Assembly: GCF_900110205.1 (NCBI RefSeq)
Contig: NZ_FOCV01000005.1
Span: forward strand, 186,001-250,000
Source of the DNA: Rhizobium tibeticum
GTDB lineage: Bacteria; Pseudomonadota; Alphaproteobacteria; Rhizobiales; Rhizobiaceae
Direction of reading: 5' to 3'
Length of the DNA: 64,000 nt
The notes under the pieces are model-generated. The model ran no database searches and was not told the origin of the DNA. It saw only the letters and a list, made by a program, of their open reading frames with translations. The first letter of the stretch is position 1, and each line of letters opens with the position of its first letter. A program made the translations under genes and the position numbers. This document shows positions 35,876-45,184 of this stretch, piece by piece.

Positions 35876-36865
35876 ATGTTTCATTCGTTTTTCAAAGCCT
35901 CCCTCGCTCTTTCCTTGTTCATTCCCGGCGCAGCGGGCGCCAACGACCAGCCGAAGCAGCTGGTGATGATCTCGTTCGACGGTGCGCACGACAATGCGCT
36001 CTGGCAGAAAAGCCGTGAGATGGCGGCGAAGAACGGCGCGCATTTCACCTATTTCCTTTCCTGCACCTTCCTGATGAACCAGGCGGCCAAAAAGGCCTAT
36101 CAGGCACCGCACCAGAAACAGGGCAAGTCGAATGTCGGCTTCGCCCAGAGCGACGACGAAATCCGCGAGCGGCTCGGCAATATCTGGCACGCCCACCTTG
36201 AGGGCCACGACATTTCGAGCCATGCCTGCGGCCATTTCGACGGGCGGCAGTGGAGCGAGGCCGACTGGTCGAAGGAATTCGCGACCTTCCATGCCACGCT
36301 GAAGAACGCCTTCAAGAGCGTCGATCTCGAAGAGCCGAACGGCTGGCAGGACTTGGTCGACCACGGCATCCGTGGCTTTCGTGCACCCTACCTCTCGGCA
36401 ACGCCGGGCGCAGACATGATCGCTGCGGAGAAGACGGCTGGCTTCACCTATGACGCAAGCCTGGTGACCAAGGGACCGGCCATTCCGGTCGAGGAAGCCG
36501 GCATCGTCCGCTTCGGCTTGCCGCTGATCCCTGAAGGCCCGCGCGAGAAGCCGATTATCGGCATGGACTACAACCTGTTCGTTCGACACTCCAACGGCAC
36601 TGAGGACAAGGCCGATTCGAAGGCATTCGAAGACCGCTCCTATGCGGCCTTCAAGGAGGCATTCGACAAGCAGTATTCAGGCAACCGCATCCCGCTGCAG
36701 CTCGGCTTTCATTTCGTGGAGATGAACGGCGGCGCTTATTGGCGCGCGCTCGACCGGCTTGTCAGCGATGTCTGTCGCCGCGCCGATGTCGCCTGCGTCA
36801 GCTATTCCGAGGCGATCCCGATGATCGAGGCGCGCGGCAAGTTGCTGGCGCAGACGCAGATGTAA
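35876..36865 (+). CDS. secreted polysaccharide deacetylase family protein
   Basis: A 329-residue protein with signal peptide (MFHSFFKASLALSLFIPGAAGA). The NodB-type core has LVMISFDGAHDN with a likely catalytic/metal Asp, HDISSHACGHFDG as the metal-binding His region, and GFRAPYLSATPG. The length and inserted segments (for example CTFLMNQAAKKAYQAPHQK) distinguish it from NodB. Predicted to be periplasmic, acting on an acetylated glycan. Start at 35876 puts the signal peptide at the N-terminus; the longer frame to 35756 is unlikely. Confidence 0.82.
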   Translation: MFHSFFKASLALSLFIPGAAGANDQPKQLVMISFDGAHDNALWQKSREMAAKNGAHFTYFLSCTFLMNQAAKKAYQAPHQKQGKSNVGFAQSDDEIRERLGNIWHAHLEGHDISSHACGHFDGRQWSEADWSKEFATFHATLKNAFKSVDLEEPNGWQDLVDHGIRGFRAPYLSATPGADMIAAEKTAGFTYDASLVTKGPAIPVEEAGIVRFGLPLIPEGPREKPIIGMDYNLFVRHSNGTEDKADSKAFEDRSYAAFKEAFDKQYSGNRIPLQLGFHFVEMNGGAYWRALDRLVSDVCRRADVACVSYSEAIPMIEARGKLLAQTQM

Positions 36866-36914
36866 GCGAGCATTGCAGCACCTTACACCCTTGCGTGTGC
36901 TTGCAGTCCATGAA

Positions 36915-36947
36915 AAACGCCGCGCGTCAGCCTGACGCGCGGCGTTT
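36915..36947. terminator. strong bidirectional terminator
   Basis: A 16-bp perfect stem (36915-36930 with 36932-36947) with AAAA on one side and TTTGTTTT on the other, between the convergent deacetylase and bacA genes. It serves both strands. Confidence 0.88.
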
Positions 36948-36967
36948 GTTTTCACCCAACGACAGCG

Positions 36968-38233
36968 TTAGCCGTCGGCGTGGATGATGCCTGCCTCGCG
37001 CTCCAGGTAGCGCTGGTCGATATCAGGCAGCGGCTCGCCCTCGATCGCGGATTCGAAGGTGCGCAGGCGCTTGTAGATCGACAAGAGTTCAACGATCGTC
37101 GTCCAGGAGTTGACGAGATATTGGAACGAGCCGCGCACCTGATCGAAGACATTGTTGATCTGCGTCAGCAGGCCGAGCGTCAGCTTGCCGGCCACGATCG
37201 ACGGCACGAGCACGATCAGGCTGAACAGGTTGTCGGCCTGCAGATAGAAAATGCGGGCGACGTTGAAATACATGTAGTGGAAATAGAGCCGGAAGTAGTT
37301 GCGGCGCACATTGGCGAAGAGTTCGGCGACCGTCGGCGGCGTTGCCCGATCGGCATGGTCTTCGCCGTAGACGAGTTCCTTGCGGTAGGATGCTTCGACG
37401 CGCTGGTTGCGGAACTCCAACCCCGGCAGCTTGATGCCGACGAGCCCGAGGAAGACAGTGCCGAAGATCGACCAGAAGAGCGCTGCCCAGACGAGCGCAT
37501 GCGGCACCTCGCCGATCAGCGGCAGCTCGGTGATGTTGGAGCCGATCTTGAACAGCACGGGCAGGAAGGCAATCAGCGTCATGACCGAGCTGACGAGGCT
37601 GACGCCGAGGCTTTCAACCGTCGAGGAGAAGCGCATCGTGTCTTCCTGAACACGCTGCGAGGCTCCCTCGATGTGTCGAAGTTTCGGCCAGTGCGCCATG
37701 TAGTATTCGTTCATCGCCGTGCGCCAGCGGAAAATCCAGTGGCTGACGAAGAAGAGATTGAGGACACCGACGGTGATCGCCACGAAGGCGATGCCGGCAA
37801 AGCCGAGCATGCCGAGGTAGAGCTGCGCTGCGGTGACCGGTGCCGTTTTCGCGAGAGCCTGCTGTATGAGATCGTAGAACGGTCCGTACCAAGCATTGAT
37901 GGCGACGCTCACCTGAACCGAGAAATAGGTATTGAATATGATCAGTGCGGAGCCCAGCACCGACCACATCTGCCAGCGGTGCGGGCTATAGGTGAACCAG
38001 AAGCTGGCAAAGAGCGCGACCGCCAACACATAGTAGATGTAGAACCACAGGAACGGGGCCGACCAGAAGACAGACACACCAATCGGCGCCTCCTGACCTG
38101 CCGCCAGGGGCGGCAGGCCAACCACCGCACCGAGGCCGGAACCCACGAAATACCAAAAGAGAACGGCAAGAAGCGCCCAAGCAACAGCTGAGATGAAGAA
38201 GAGACTAGGCTTGGGGAAGTAGGATACGAACAC
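36968..38233 (-). CDS. bacA: BacA/SbmA peptide transporter
   Basis: A 421-residue inner-membrane protein of the SbmA/BacA family, with about seven membrane segments. Recognisable blocks are [53 protein letters not shown] region (about 165-200), and ending [18 protein letters not shown]. BacA imports peptides, including legume NCR peptides, and is needed for bacteroid survival in S. meliloti; loss also alters very-long-chain fatty-acid modification of lipid A. Present as a single gene ended by the strong terminator at 36915-36947. Confidence 0.95.
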   Translation of the reverse strand: MFVSYFPKPSLFFISAVAWALLAVLFWYFVGSGLGAVVGLPPLAAGQEAPIGVSVFWSAPFLWFYIYYVLAVALFASFWFTYSPHRWQMWSVLGSALIIFNTYFSVQVSVAINAWYGPFYDLIQQALAKTAPVTAAQLYLGMLGFAGIAFVAITVGVLNLFFVSHWIFRWRTAMNEYYMAHWPKLRHIEGASQRVQEDTMRFSSTVESLGVSLVSSVMTLIAFLPVLFKIGSNITELPLIGEVPHALVWAALFWSIFGTVFLGLVGIKLPGLEFRNQRVEASYRKELVYGEDHADRATPPTVAELFANVRRNYFRLYFHYMYFNVARIFYLQADNLFSLIVLVPSIVAGKLTLGLLTQINNVFDQVRGSFQYLVNSWTTIVELLSIYKRLRTFESAIEGEPLPDIDQRYLEREAGIIHADG

Positions 38234-38357
38234 GGGAGAGGTTGCTTTCCTGAACTGGAGTCTTCGGAGTCTCTAAACAGACCAATTGCGGCGAAAACTA
38301 CGGCAGTTCGCAAACAGCGGCAATGGGCTGACCCCATTGTTACGCACTTGTAACGCG

Positions 38358-39542
38358 CTATGACAACGTCCTGGTGACCGGTGTCACCAGCGCCGCGCAC
38401 ACCAGCAGCGCCGTGGCCGCGGCATAGGTCGGCGTCGTGAAGCTACCCGTTTGCTCGGCCATCCACCCCGCGACAACGGGGCCGATGATCTGCCCGACTC
38501 CAAATGCTGCCGTCATCGTCGCGAGTATCCGGCGCGGGCTGGCCGGGGACAGTTTGCGGCCGATCTGCAGGCCATAGGCGGTAATCGCGAGGAAGGTTGC
38601 ACCAAACAGCGCGCCACCGATGAGCGGCGCTACCGAATGCGGCAGGAGAACGGTTGCCAGCACGCCGACCGCCTCGATCAGCAGTGCGGCCACGTACACC
38701 TTCCCCAGTCCGAGCGGGCGGACGAACGGCTTCCAGGCGAAGAGCGCCACCGAAGCGGTCAGACCGGCGATGAACCAGCAAAGAAACTCAACGATCGGCC
38801 CGGCAGCATCCAAGCGCGCGATCGTGACCAGAAACGTGCCGGTGATCACATAGCCGAACCCGAACAGGCCATAAGATGCCGTCACAAGCAGCATCGGTGG
38901 GCTCCAGACGATCCGCGGTTCCTTGCCGGTCTGTGCCGCGGCGGCCGGGCCTGCCGGCAGCAACCACCAGACCGCCATCAGACTGGCTGCCGAATAGACG
39001 GCACCACCGATCCACGACGCTCGCCACGCCTCGGCGCTGCCGTGATAAAACAGCCCGATCAGGAGCACCATGACGGACGAGAGCGCGATACCGGCGCCTG
39101 GACCACCGAAATGCGCCGCCTGCACATGGTCGTTGCCAGCGATCGCGCCGTGGCTGAGCACGATCTGCGAACTGAAAACGAGAGCGAAGGCGCTGGCAAC
39201 GCCGGCGAGGAACCGGATGACGGCAAAGGCTGGAACGGATGTCGTCATGGCCATGGCGGCAAGGAGGACCGCGGTTGCCGCAAGAGCAAGGAGCGCGACC
39301 TTGCGCTCGCGTCCTGTTGCCCAGCCATAGGCGGCAAAAACGGCACCGACGAGATAACCGATGAAATTCGCTGAGGCGATAAAGCCCGCATCTGCCGCCG
39401 ATAGCGGCACGCCGCTGATCATGCTCGGCAGGATCGGCGTGTAGGAAAAACGGCCGAACCCCATGGCGGCGGCCATGGCGATGGCGCCTGCCAGCCCGGT
39501 TCGGAACAGGTTTTCGCAGACGGTGTCGTTGCGTGCCAACAT
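38358..39542 (-). CDS. YbfB/YjiJ family MFS transporter
   Basis: A protein of about 394 residues with 12 predicted membrane segments. The N-terminal AAAMGFGRFSYTPILPSM is the family hallmark (MGxGRFxxTPxLP). GYLVGAVFAAYGWATGRERK is the loop 2-3 MFS motif, and FGVGQIIGPVVAGWMAEQTG is near the end. Substrate unknown. It is divergent from the PadR regulator at 39695. Starts at 39566 or TTG 39581 are also possible. Confidence 0.85.
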   Translation of the reverse strand: MLARNDTVCENLFRTGLAGAIAMAAAMGFGRFSYTPILPSMISGVPLSAADAGFIASANFIGYLVGAVFAAYGWATGRERKVALLALAATAVLLAAMAMTTSVPAFAVIRFLAGVASAFALVFSSQIVLSHGAIAGNDHVQAAHFGGPGAGIALSSVMVLLIGLFYHGSAEAWRASWIGGAVYSAASLMAVWWLLPAGPAAAAQTGKEPRIVWSPPMLLVTASYGLFGFGYVITGTFLVTIARLDAAGPIVEFLCWFIAGLTASVALFAWKPFVRPLGLGKVYVAALLIEAVGVLATVLLPHSVAPLIGGALFGATFLAITAYGLQIGRKLSPASPRRILATMTAAFGVGQIIGPVVAGWMAEQTGSFTTPTYAAATALLVCAALVTPVTRTLS

Positions 39543-39588
39543 GGTCTGCTTATCGCGCTGCAGCATGACGCCGACAATCAAGATTTTC

Positions 39589-39651
39589 TGATCGATCGAT
39601 CAATTGCACGAAATCATCGCTTCGCTCCTTGAAAGCGATTATCTTAAGATA
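39589..39651. promoter_or_regulatory. two perfect palindromes in the MFS/PadR divergent region
   Basis: TGATCGATCGATCA (39589-39602, 14 bp) and TATCTTAAGATA (39640-39651, 12 bp) lie between the divergent genes. The second sits about 45 bp before the PadR start and is a likely autoregulatory operator; PadR proteins bind palindromic sites near their own promoters. Confidence 0.5.
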
Positions 39652-39694
39652 TATGTTTTACGACATAGTGAAAGATACATCAAAGGAGTGACCC

Positions 39695-40264
39695 ATGAGA
39701 GGTTTTAGAGGCGGAATGATGGGCGGCGGCGGTTTTCGCATGGGGCGGAAATTCGCCTCGGGCGACTTGCAACTGGTGATTCTGGCCCTGCTGGTGGAAC
39801 AACCCCGCCACGGCTACGAGCTGATCAAGCTTTTGGAAGAGCGCTCAGGCGGCTTCTATGTGCCAAGCCCCGGCGTCATCTATCCGGCGCTGACTTACCT
39901 GGAAGAAACCGGTCTTGCCGATGTCGAGAGCGAGGGCGCAAAGAAGCTCTATAGCATCACCGAGAGCGGCCGCAGGCTCGTCGAGGAGAACCGCACGATG
40001 ATCGACGTGACGCTCGGTAAGTTGGAGGGGATTGCTTCGAAGATGGCGCATGTCCGCAAGATCTTCGACCCCGAAAGCCGCGTTGGCGAACGAGACGATG
40101 ACGGCTTTCCGGAGGACAAAACCGAAGTTGCGGCAGCGCGCATGTTGCTGAAATCCGCGCTTCGACTGCGCTATCCCTGGTCGAAGGATGAAGCCAAGCG
40201 CATCGCCGGCATCCTCGAGCGCGCGGCCGGCGAAATTCTTGCCGGCAGCCGTTCGGGCGCCTAA
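39695..40264 (+). CDS. PadR-family transcriptional regulator
   Basis: A 189-residue regulator with AAAGGAG before the ATG. A Gly/Met-rich N-terminus (MRGFRGGMMGGGGFRMGRKF) is followed by the PadR winged helix (LQLVILALLVEQPRHGYELIKLLEERSGG, SPGVIYPALTYLEETGLADV) and a helical C-terminal dimerisation part with LKSALRLRYPWSKDEAKRI. It is divergent from the MFS transporter, a standard repressor/efflux arrangement, so it probably controls that gene in response to a small molecule. Confidence 0.9.
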   Translation: MRGFRGGMMGGGGFRMGRKFASGDLQLVILALLVEQPRHGYELIKLLEERSGGFYVPSPGVIYPALTYLEETGLADVESEGAKKLYSITESGRRLVEENRTMIDVTLGKLEGIASKMAHVRKIFDPESRVGERDDDGFPEDKTEVAAARMLLKSALRLRYPWSKDEAKRIAGILERAAGEILAGSRSGA

Positions 40265-40268
40265 CGCC

Positions 40269-41027
40269 TCAGGCGCCGCCTTCCGGCAGCGTCAGGATGA
40301 CAGGACCATTCCGCGTGGCGACGATCGTGTGCTCGTATTGCACGGTCGGTGCCTCCGGGTCCGCGTAGAGCGTCCAGGCATCGTCGCCTCCCTCCGCCCA
40401 TGTTGCGCCGAGCGAGAGGAAAGGCTCGACCGTGAAGACAAGGCCTTCCGTTATCATCCGCTTCTCGGATGGATCCGGCCAGGTCGAGAGCTCGGCCGGC
40501 TCTTCGTGTAGCGAGCGGCCGATCCCGTGGCTCGCCAGATTGGCGACAAGGGTATAGCGGTTCTTCACGGCAAAGGCGCCGACCGCCTGGCCGATCCTGG
40601 CGAGAGGCTCGCCTGATTTCACCTGGTTGAGGCCGACCCACAGCGCCCGCTTGCCGTCGCGGCAGAGCTTCTCGATCTTCGACTTGTGCGGCGGAAGGCT
40701 GAAGGACGCACCGGTATCGGAGAAGAAACCGTCCTTTTCCGCCGATACGTCGATATTGACGAGGTCCCCCGGACGAATGACGCGCTGGCCCGGAATGCCA
40801 TGGGCGATTTCCTCGTTGACGCTGATGCAGGTCGCACCGGGAAACTGGTAGCAAAGTTCGGGCGCGGAACGCGCACCGGCTTCCTCCAGCACTTTACGGC
40901 CGATCTGATCGAGTTCCAGCGTCGTGATGCCGGGTTCAAGCGATGCGCTCATCACCTGCAAGGCATTGGCGCAGATGCGGCCGATTTCCTTCAGCTTGAG
41001 GAGTTCGTCTTCGCTTTCAATGATCAT
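40269..41027 (-). CDS. map: type I methionine aminopeptidase
   Basis: A 252-residue enzyme removing N-terminal Met from new proteins. The metal/catalytic residues are in CISVNEEIAHGIPG (His), VNIDVSAEKDGFFSDTGASF (two Asp), HGIGRSLHEEP (His), VFTVEPFL (Glu) and QYEHTIVAT (Glu). It is fairly short and lacks a zinc-finger extension. Rhizobia often carry more than one map gene; whether this is the essential copy cannot be told from the window. It converges on the PadR gene with a 4-base gap. Confidence 0.93.
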   Translation of the reverse strand: MIIESEDELLKLKEIGRICANALQVMSASLEPGITTLELDQIGRKVLEEAGARSAPELCYQFPGATCISVNEEIAHGIPGQRVIRPGDLVNIDVSAEKDGFFSDTGASFSLPPHKSKIEKLCRDGKRALWVGLNQVKSGEPLARIGQAVGAFAVKNRYTLVANLASHGIGRSLHEEPAELSTWPDPSEKRMITEGLVFTVEPFLSLGATWAEGGDDAWTLYADPEAPTVQYEHTIVATRNGPVILTLPEGGA

Positions 41028-41133
41028 GGATCTCTACCCGGCCTTTTTCGGCCGGTCGGCCGGCTCTCGATCAGGATGAGAGCACGACTGCGTTCGGAAT
41101 CCAATTCATCCTTTACGGCATCATGCTCCAGCT

Positions 41134-42195
41134 TCAGGCGGTGGCTTTCGCCTCTTCGTCGCTTTCAGTCAATGCCTTTCTGACGATCGGCGCGACTTTC
41201 GTGCCGTACAACTCGATGCCGCGCATGATCTGGTCGTGCGGCATCAGGCCGATGGCCATCTGCAGCAGAAAGCGGTCATTCTTGAATAGTCGGTGATGCG
41301 CGATGATCTTCTGCGCCACCAGTTCCGGCTCTCCCACGAAGAGCGCGCCGTCGGGTCCGCGCGACATGTCGAAATGCGCCCGGTTCGTCGGTCCCCAGCC
41401 GCGCTCGCGGCCAATCCGGTTCATGACCTCAGCCTGCGGACCGTAGAACTGGTCCGCGGCAGCGTCCGTCGTATCCGCAATGAAGCCGTGCACGTTGATG
41501 CTGGTCTTGAGCTTCGACGCCTCCTGCCCGGCCCGGCGCGCCGCCTCGCGGTAGAGATCGAACAACGGCGCGAAGCGCCGCGGCTCACCGCCGATGATAG
41601 CCAGTGCTACCGGCAAGCCCATCGCGCCTGCACGCGCCAGCGATTGCGGCGTGCCGCCGACGGCGATCCATAAAGGCAAGGGATCCTGCAGCGGCCGCGG
41701 ATAAACCCCGCGCCCATTGATCGGCGCACGCAATTCGCCCGACCAACTGACCGTCTCGTTGTCGCAAAGGGCCACCAGCAGGTCGAGCTTTTCCGCAAAC
41801 AGCTGGTCGTAGTCTTCCAGATTGTAGCCGAAGAGCGGGAAGGATTCGATGAACGAGCCTCGCCCCGCCATGATCTCGGCACGCCCATTGGAAAGCAGGT
41901 CGAGTGTCGCGAACTGCTGGAAGACCCGCACCGGATCATCCGAACTGAGCACGGTCACGGCGCTGGTCAGCCTGATATTCTTGGTTTTCACGGCAGCGGC
42001 GGCCAAGGCGACGGCGGGAGCGGAAGCGGCATAGTCCGGCCGGTGGTGCTCGCCCAGTCCGAACACATCGAGCCCGACCTGGTCGGCGAGTTCGATTTCC
42101 TCGATCAGATGCTTCAGGCGCTCAGCCCCTTCCTCACCCTTGCTTCGGCTCGGAACCGGGTTCACGTCGGCAAAGGTGTAGAGGCCTAGTTCCAT
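41134..42195 (-). CDS. LLM-class flavin-dependent oxidoreductase
   Basis: A protein of about 353 residues with the luciferase-like TIM barrel. Blocks are [70 protein letters not shown] and [16 protein letters not shown] enzymes use FMN or F420; in rhizobia FMN is expected. Substrate unknown. Start at 42195 preferred over 42204 because GGGATG precedes it at a better distance. Stands alone upstream of the DoxX gene. Confidence 0.87.
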   Translation of the reverse strand: MELGLYTFADVNPVPSRSKGEEGAERLKHLIEEIELADQVGLDVFGLGEHHRPDYAASAPAVALAAAAVKTKNIRLTSAVTVLSSDDPVRVFQQFATLDLLSNGRAEIMAGRGSFIESFPLFGYNLEDYDQLFAEKLDLLVALCDNETVSWSGELRAPINGRGVYPRPLQDPLPLWIAVGGTPQSLARAGAMGLPVALAIIGGEPRRFAPLFDLYREAARRAGQEASKLKTSINVHGFIADTTDAAADQFYGPQAEVMNRIGRERGWGPTNRAHFDMSRGPDGALFVGEPELVAQKIIAHHRLFKNDRFLLQMAIGLMPHDQIMRGIELYGTKVAPIVRKALTESDEEAKATA

Positions 42196-42346
42196 GACTC
42201 GCATCCCGTTGAATTCACTGATGGAGATAAGGATGGCGCAGCCCTAACGCAAATACAAATTCTGGAACCGATCGTTCGAGAATATCGATAGACAGCATCG
42301 CCGCGACCTCGGCCGCGGCGGAATTCCGACTCTGAAATCAACGACT

Positions 42347-42763
42347 TCAGACCTTGAATGGAATCATTTTCCGAAGGACTTCGTATCTGAGATAAAGGCC
42401 ACCCCAGGCAATCAGCCCGAGATAGACCCCGAACAGCAGGTGCGAAAAGATCGGGCTTCCCACCCGCAGATGCGTCGCGATCGCGCCGCCGAGCAAACCC
42501 GTAAGAAGGATTGCCCCGAGCACCGACGTCCGCGGGATTGCATAAAGAAGTGCGCACAACAGCGTCACGATACCGAGACCCCGGGCAAGCATCGGATCAC
42601 CCGAATAACCGAGCGCAGTCATCGTCTCGGTGACCGGCGCGATCGGCACCAGCTTGATCGCCCCGTCGAAAACGAGGAAGGCAACGATCAACCCGCTCAT
42701 CACAGTGCCGGTCACGGTTTGCCAACGCGGAAGCCCCGCATGTGATTCAATGAATGCAGACAT
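42347..42763 (-). CDS. DoxX-like small membrane protein
   Basis: A 138-residue protein with four membrane segments: TVTGTVMSGLIVAFLVFDGAIKL, GLGIVTLLCALLYAIPRTSVLGAILLTGLLGGAIATHLRVG as two segments, and LLFGVYLGLIAWGGLYLR. The DoxX-type GAIATHLRVG motif is clear. It is the last gene of a same-strand run DGPF protein, sigma factor, SRPBCC, DoxX (44991 to 42347), so it may be a target of that sigma factor. Confidence 0.85.
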   Translation of the reverse strand: MSAFIESHAGLPRWQTVTGTVMSGLIVAFLVFDGAIKLVPIAPVTETMTALGYSGDPMLARGLGIVTLLCALLYAIPRTSVLGAILLTGLLGGAIATHLRVGSPIFSHLLFGVYLGLIAWGGLYLRYEVLRKMIPFKV

Positions 42764-42792
42764 ACCTCTATCCCCCTGTTTCGATTCCCGTT

Positions 42793-43260
42793 TCAGCTCC
42801 TGGCAAGCAACTCGGCGAGTTGGTCGGCGCATTTGCCCCAGCCTTCGTGGAAGCCCATCTGCTCGTGCTGTTCCTTGTCGGCCGCCGTCCAGTGTCGGGC
42901 CTTTGCGGTGTATTTCGTCCGCCCGTTGCCGAGGTCTTCGAGCAGGACGATGCCGACGAAGAACGGCTTTTCGGATGGCACCCAGGCACTGGTGAATGCA
43001 TCGGTGAAAACGATCTTCTCGTTTTCGACGATCTCCAGATAGACCCCGCGGTTCGCAAACTCCCGGCCGTCGGGGCTGCGCATGACGATGAGGTTCGAGC
43101 CGCCGGGACGCACGTCGAGTTTTGCGTCTGCAATGCTCCAGGGACGCGGAACGAACCATTCCTTCATCAGCACAGGATCGGTCCAGGCCCTGAAGATCTT
43201 CTCGCGCGGGGCATCGAATTGCCGGACGAGAACCAGTTCGTGTTGGGCTTCTGCGGTCAT
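42793..43260 (-). CDS. SRPBCC / AHSA1-type lipid- or ligand-binding protein
   Basis: A 155-residue START-like protein with the AHSA1 pattern: VLVRQFDAPREKIFRAWTDPVLMKEWFVP, DVRPGGSNLIVMRSPDG, GVYLEIVENEKIVFTDAF and HEGWGKCADQLAELLA at the end. Such proteins bind hydrophobic ligands or stress proteins in a helix-grip fold. It lies between the ECF42-type sigma factor and DoxX genes, a frequent companion in these modules. Confidence 0.88.
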   Translation of the reverse strand: MTAEAQHELVLVRQFDAPREKIFRAWTDPVLMKEWFVPRPWSIADAKLDVRPGGSNLIVMRSPDGREFANRGVYLEIVENEKIVFTDAFTSAWVPSEKPFFVGIVLLEDLGNGRTKYTAKARHWTAADKEQHEQMGFHEGWGKCADQLAELLARS

Positions 43261-43360
43261 TTCAGCATTCCTCCTGTTGAGCGAAACCTGTTTTTGATCA
43301 GGTTGTTACAAGGACGTGGGAGGGTTTCCGGTTCCGACAACCGGATATGACTTTTGAGAA

Positions 43361-44620
43361 TTATTTCGCGATCGGTTGCGCCGCCCCGTGGACGAGGCTG
43401 TCGATCTGCTGGCGGATGTGGGCAGCTTCCGCTGCGGAATGAGCAAGCGCAATGGCGCGATCGAAGGCCTCGTGCGCCTCACGGGTGCGACCGAGTTGCT
43501 TCAAAAGGCCGCCTCGCAGACCGTGGTAGTAGAAATAGCCGTCGAGCTTGTCGCCGAGTGTTTCGACAAGTGCCAGCGCCTCTTGCGGGCCGCTGAGCTT
43601 GGAAACCGCGACGGCGCGGTTGAGCGTGATCACCGGCGACGGCTGGACACGCTCCAGCGCACGATAAAGCAGCTCGATCTCTTCCCAATCGGTATCCTCG
43701 GCGCGCTTGGCACGAGAATGCAGCGCTGCGATCGCTGCCTGCAGCTGGTAGGGTCCGGGCTGGCGATGACGGATCGCCTTGTCGAGCAACGCCAGCGCCT
43801 CGTTGATCAGCTCGCGATTCCAGAGCGAGCGGTCCTGATCCTCGAGCAGTACGATATCGTTTTCGCGGTTAAAGCGGGCCCGACGCCGCGAAATCTGCAG
43901 CAGCATCAGCGCAAGCAGGCCCATCAGCTCTGGCTCGCCGGGAAAGATGCGCAGCAAAAGGCGCGCGAGGCGGATCGCCTCGTCGCTGAAAGCGCAGGCC
44001 TCGTGCTTCGGATCGGCTTGGCTGTAGCCCTCGTTGAAGATCAGATAGATCATCGTGCTGACGATTGAGAGCCGTTCGGCACGTTCCTGCGCATCCGGCG
44101 TCTCGAAGGGAACGCCGGCCTTGGCAACACGCGCCTTGGCTCGCGTGATCCGCTGCTCCATGGCGCTTTCGCTGACGAGGAAGGCACGCGCGATCTGCTG
44201 CACGCTAAGTCCCGAGACGATGCGCAGCGCCAAAGCGATCTGCTGCGTGGCCGGCAGATCCGGGTGGCAGCAGATGAAGAGCAGCCGCAGGATATCGTCG
44301 CGATAGTTGGAATCGTCCAGCCGTTCGGCAATGTCGTTTTCGGCGTCGCCGGTATCGGAAATCAGTTCCTCATCGGGAAGCGCCTGTGTCTTCGAGCGCT
44401 TGCGCACAGCGTCGATGCCGCTGTTGCGGCCGACGAAGATCAGCCATGCCGTCGGATCGCGCGGCGGTCCCTTGTCCGGCCAGGTGCGGATGGCGCGCAG
44501 GCAGGCCTCCTGAAAGGCCTCCTCCGCGATATCGAGATCGCGGAAGTATCTGAGCAGCGCACCAAGCGCCTTCGGTCGGGCCGAAGCAAGCGTCACGTCG
44601 ATCCAGGCAATGTCTGTCAT
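43361..44620 (-). CDS. ECF42-type RNA polymerase sigma factor with TPR-like C-terminal extension
   Basis: A 419-residue sigma factor. The N-terminal region 2 (ALLRYFRDLDIAEEAFQEACLRAIRTWP) and region 4 (IVSGLSVQQIARAFLVSESAMEQRITRAK) are followed by the DUF6596 segment (LIFNEGYSQADPKHEACAFSDEAIRLARLL) and helical repeats to residue about 410. This long extension marks ECF42 (SigJ-like) factors, which have no anti-sigma gene and whose extension is needed for activity. Their hallmark neighbours are DGPF proteins; the gene at 44617 is one and overlaps by 4 bases. Confidence 0.9.
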   Translation of the reverse strand: MTDIAWIDVTLASARPKALGALLRYFRDLDIAEEAFQEACLRAIRTWPDKGPPRDPTAWLIFVGRNSGIDAVRKRSKTQALPDEELISDTGDAENDIAERLDDSNYRDDILRLLFICCHPDLPATQQIALALRIVSGLSVQQIARAFLVSESAMEQRITRAKARVAKAGVPFETPDAQERAERLSIVSTMIYLIFNEGYSQADPKHEACAFSDEAIRLARLLLRIFPGEPELMGLLALMLLQISRRRARFNRENDIVLLEDQDRSLWNRELINEALALLDKAIRHRQPGPYQLQAAIAALHSRAKRAEDTDWEEIELLYRALERVQPSPVITLNRAVAVSKLSGPQEALALVETLGDKLDGYFYYHGLRGGLLKQLGRTREAHEAFDRAIALAHSAAEAAHIRQQIDSLVHGAAQPIAK

Positions 44621-44991
44621 GTCGAAGAAGCTCCCGGCCGGAACACGTAGAACGGCCGAATTTCATAAGAGGTGGAACCCGGATTGACCGCAGACAGCTC
44701 CTTCGAGAACGCGACCGCCTCCTCCAGAGTATCGAAATCAACCACGTAAAAACCGAGGAGCGCTTCCTTCGTCTCCGCAAAGGGACCGTCGAGGACAAGC
44801 GGCTCTTCCTTGCCCTTGCGCACGGTGGTGGCCGCGGTCGTCGGCATCAGCCGGCCCACAGGACCAAGCTTGCCGCGCTCGGCCAATGGTGCCTGGACGG
44901 CATAGAGCTTCGCCATCACGGCCTCCTCCTCCTCGCTGGTCCAGGAGAACACCGTCTCTTCATTCGCATAACAAAGGATTGCATAAAGCAT
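44617..44991 (-). CDS. YciI/DGPF-domain protein
   Basis: A 124-residue YCII-related protein with the defining motif VLDGPFAETKEALLGFYVVD (about 70-89). N-terminal MLYAILCYANEETVFSWT and FDTLEEAVAFSKEL are typical. DGPF proteins accompany and are thought to be targets or partners of ECF42 sigma factors; biochemical function is unresolved. Its stop overlaps the sigma factor start, so it is co-translated with it. The promoter should lie just above 44991. Confidence 0.92.
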   Translation of the reverse strand: MLYAILCYANEETVFSWTSEEEEAVMAKLYAVQAPLAERGKLGPVGRLMPTTAATTVRKGKEEPLVLDGPFAETKEALLGFYVVDFDTLEEAVAFSKELSAVNPGSTSYEIRPFYVFRPGASST

Positions 44992-45151
44992 GTCTTACTC
45001 CTCTTCCTGAATGACGAAGGAGTAGCGCGACATCCGACAGGACGCAGCAAAAAATTACAGCGCGCAGAAGGAGATGCTAAGCGTTCGCCGGCAGCGCCAG
45101 GCGTGGCGAATGCGGCGTAAGGCAAAACAGACGGCCGTCGGCTACGGTGCT

Positions 45152-45175
45152 GTCCCGGCTGAACACTGCCGGGAC
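45152..45175. repeat. 8-bp-stem hairpin after the MYG1 gene
   Basis: GTCCCGGC-TGAACACT-GCCGGGAC lies 10 bases beyond the stop of the MYG1-type gene on the minus strand and about 160 bp upstream of the DGPF gene. No T-run, so at most a weak terminator. Confidence 0.4.
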
Positions 45176-45184
45176 TGGTAAGCG

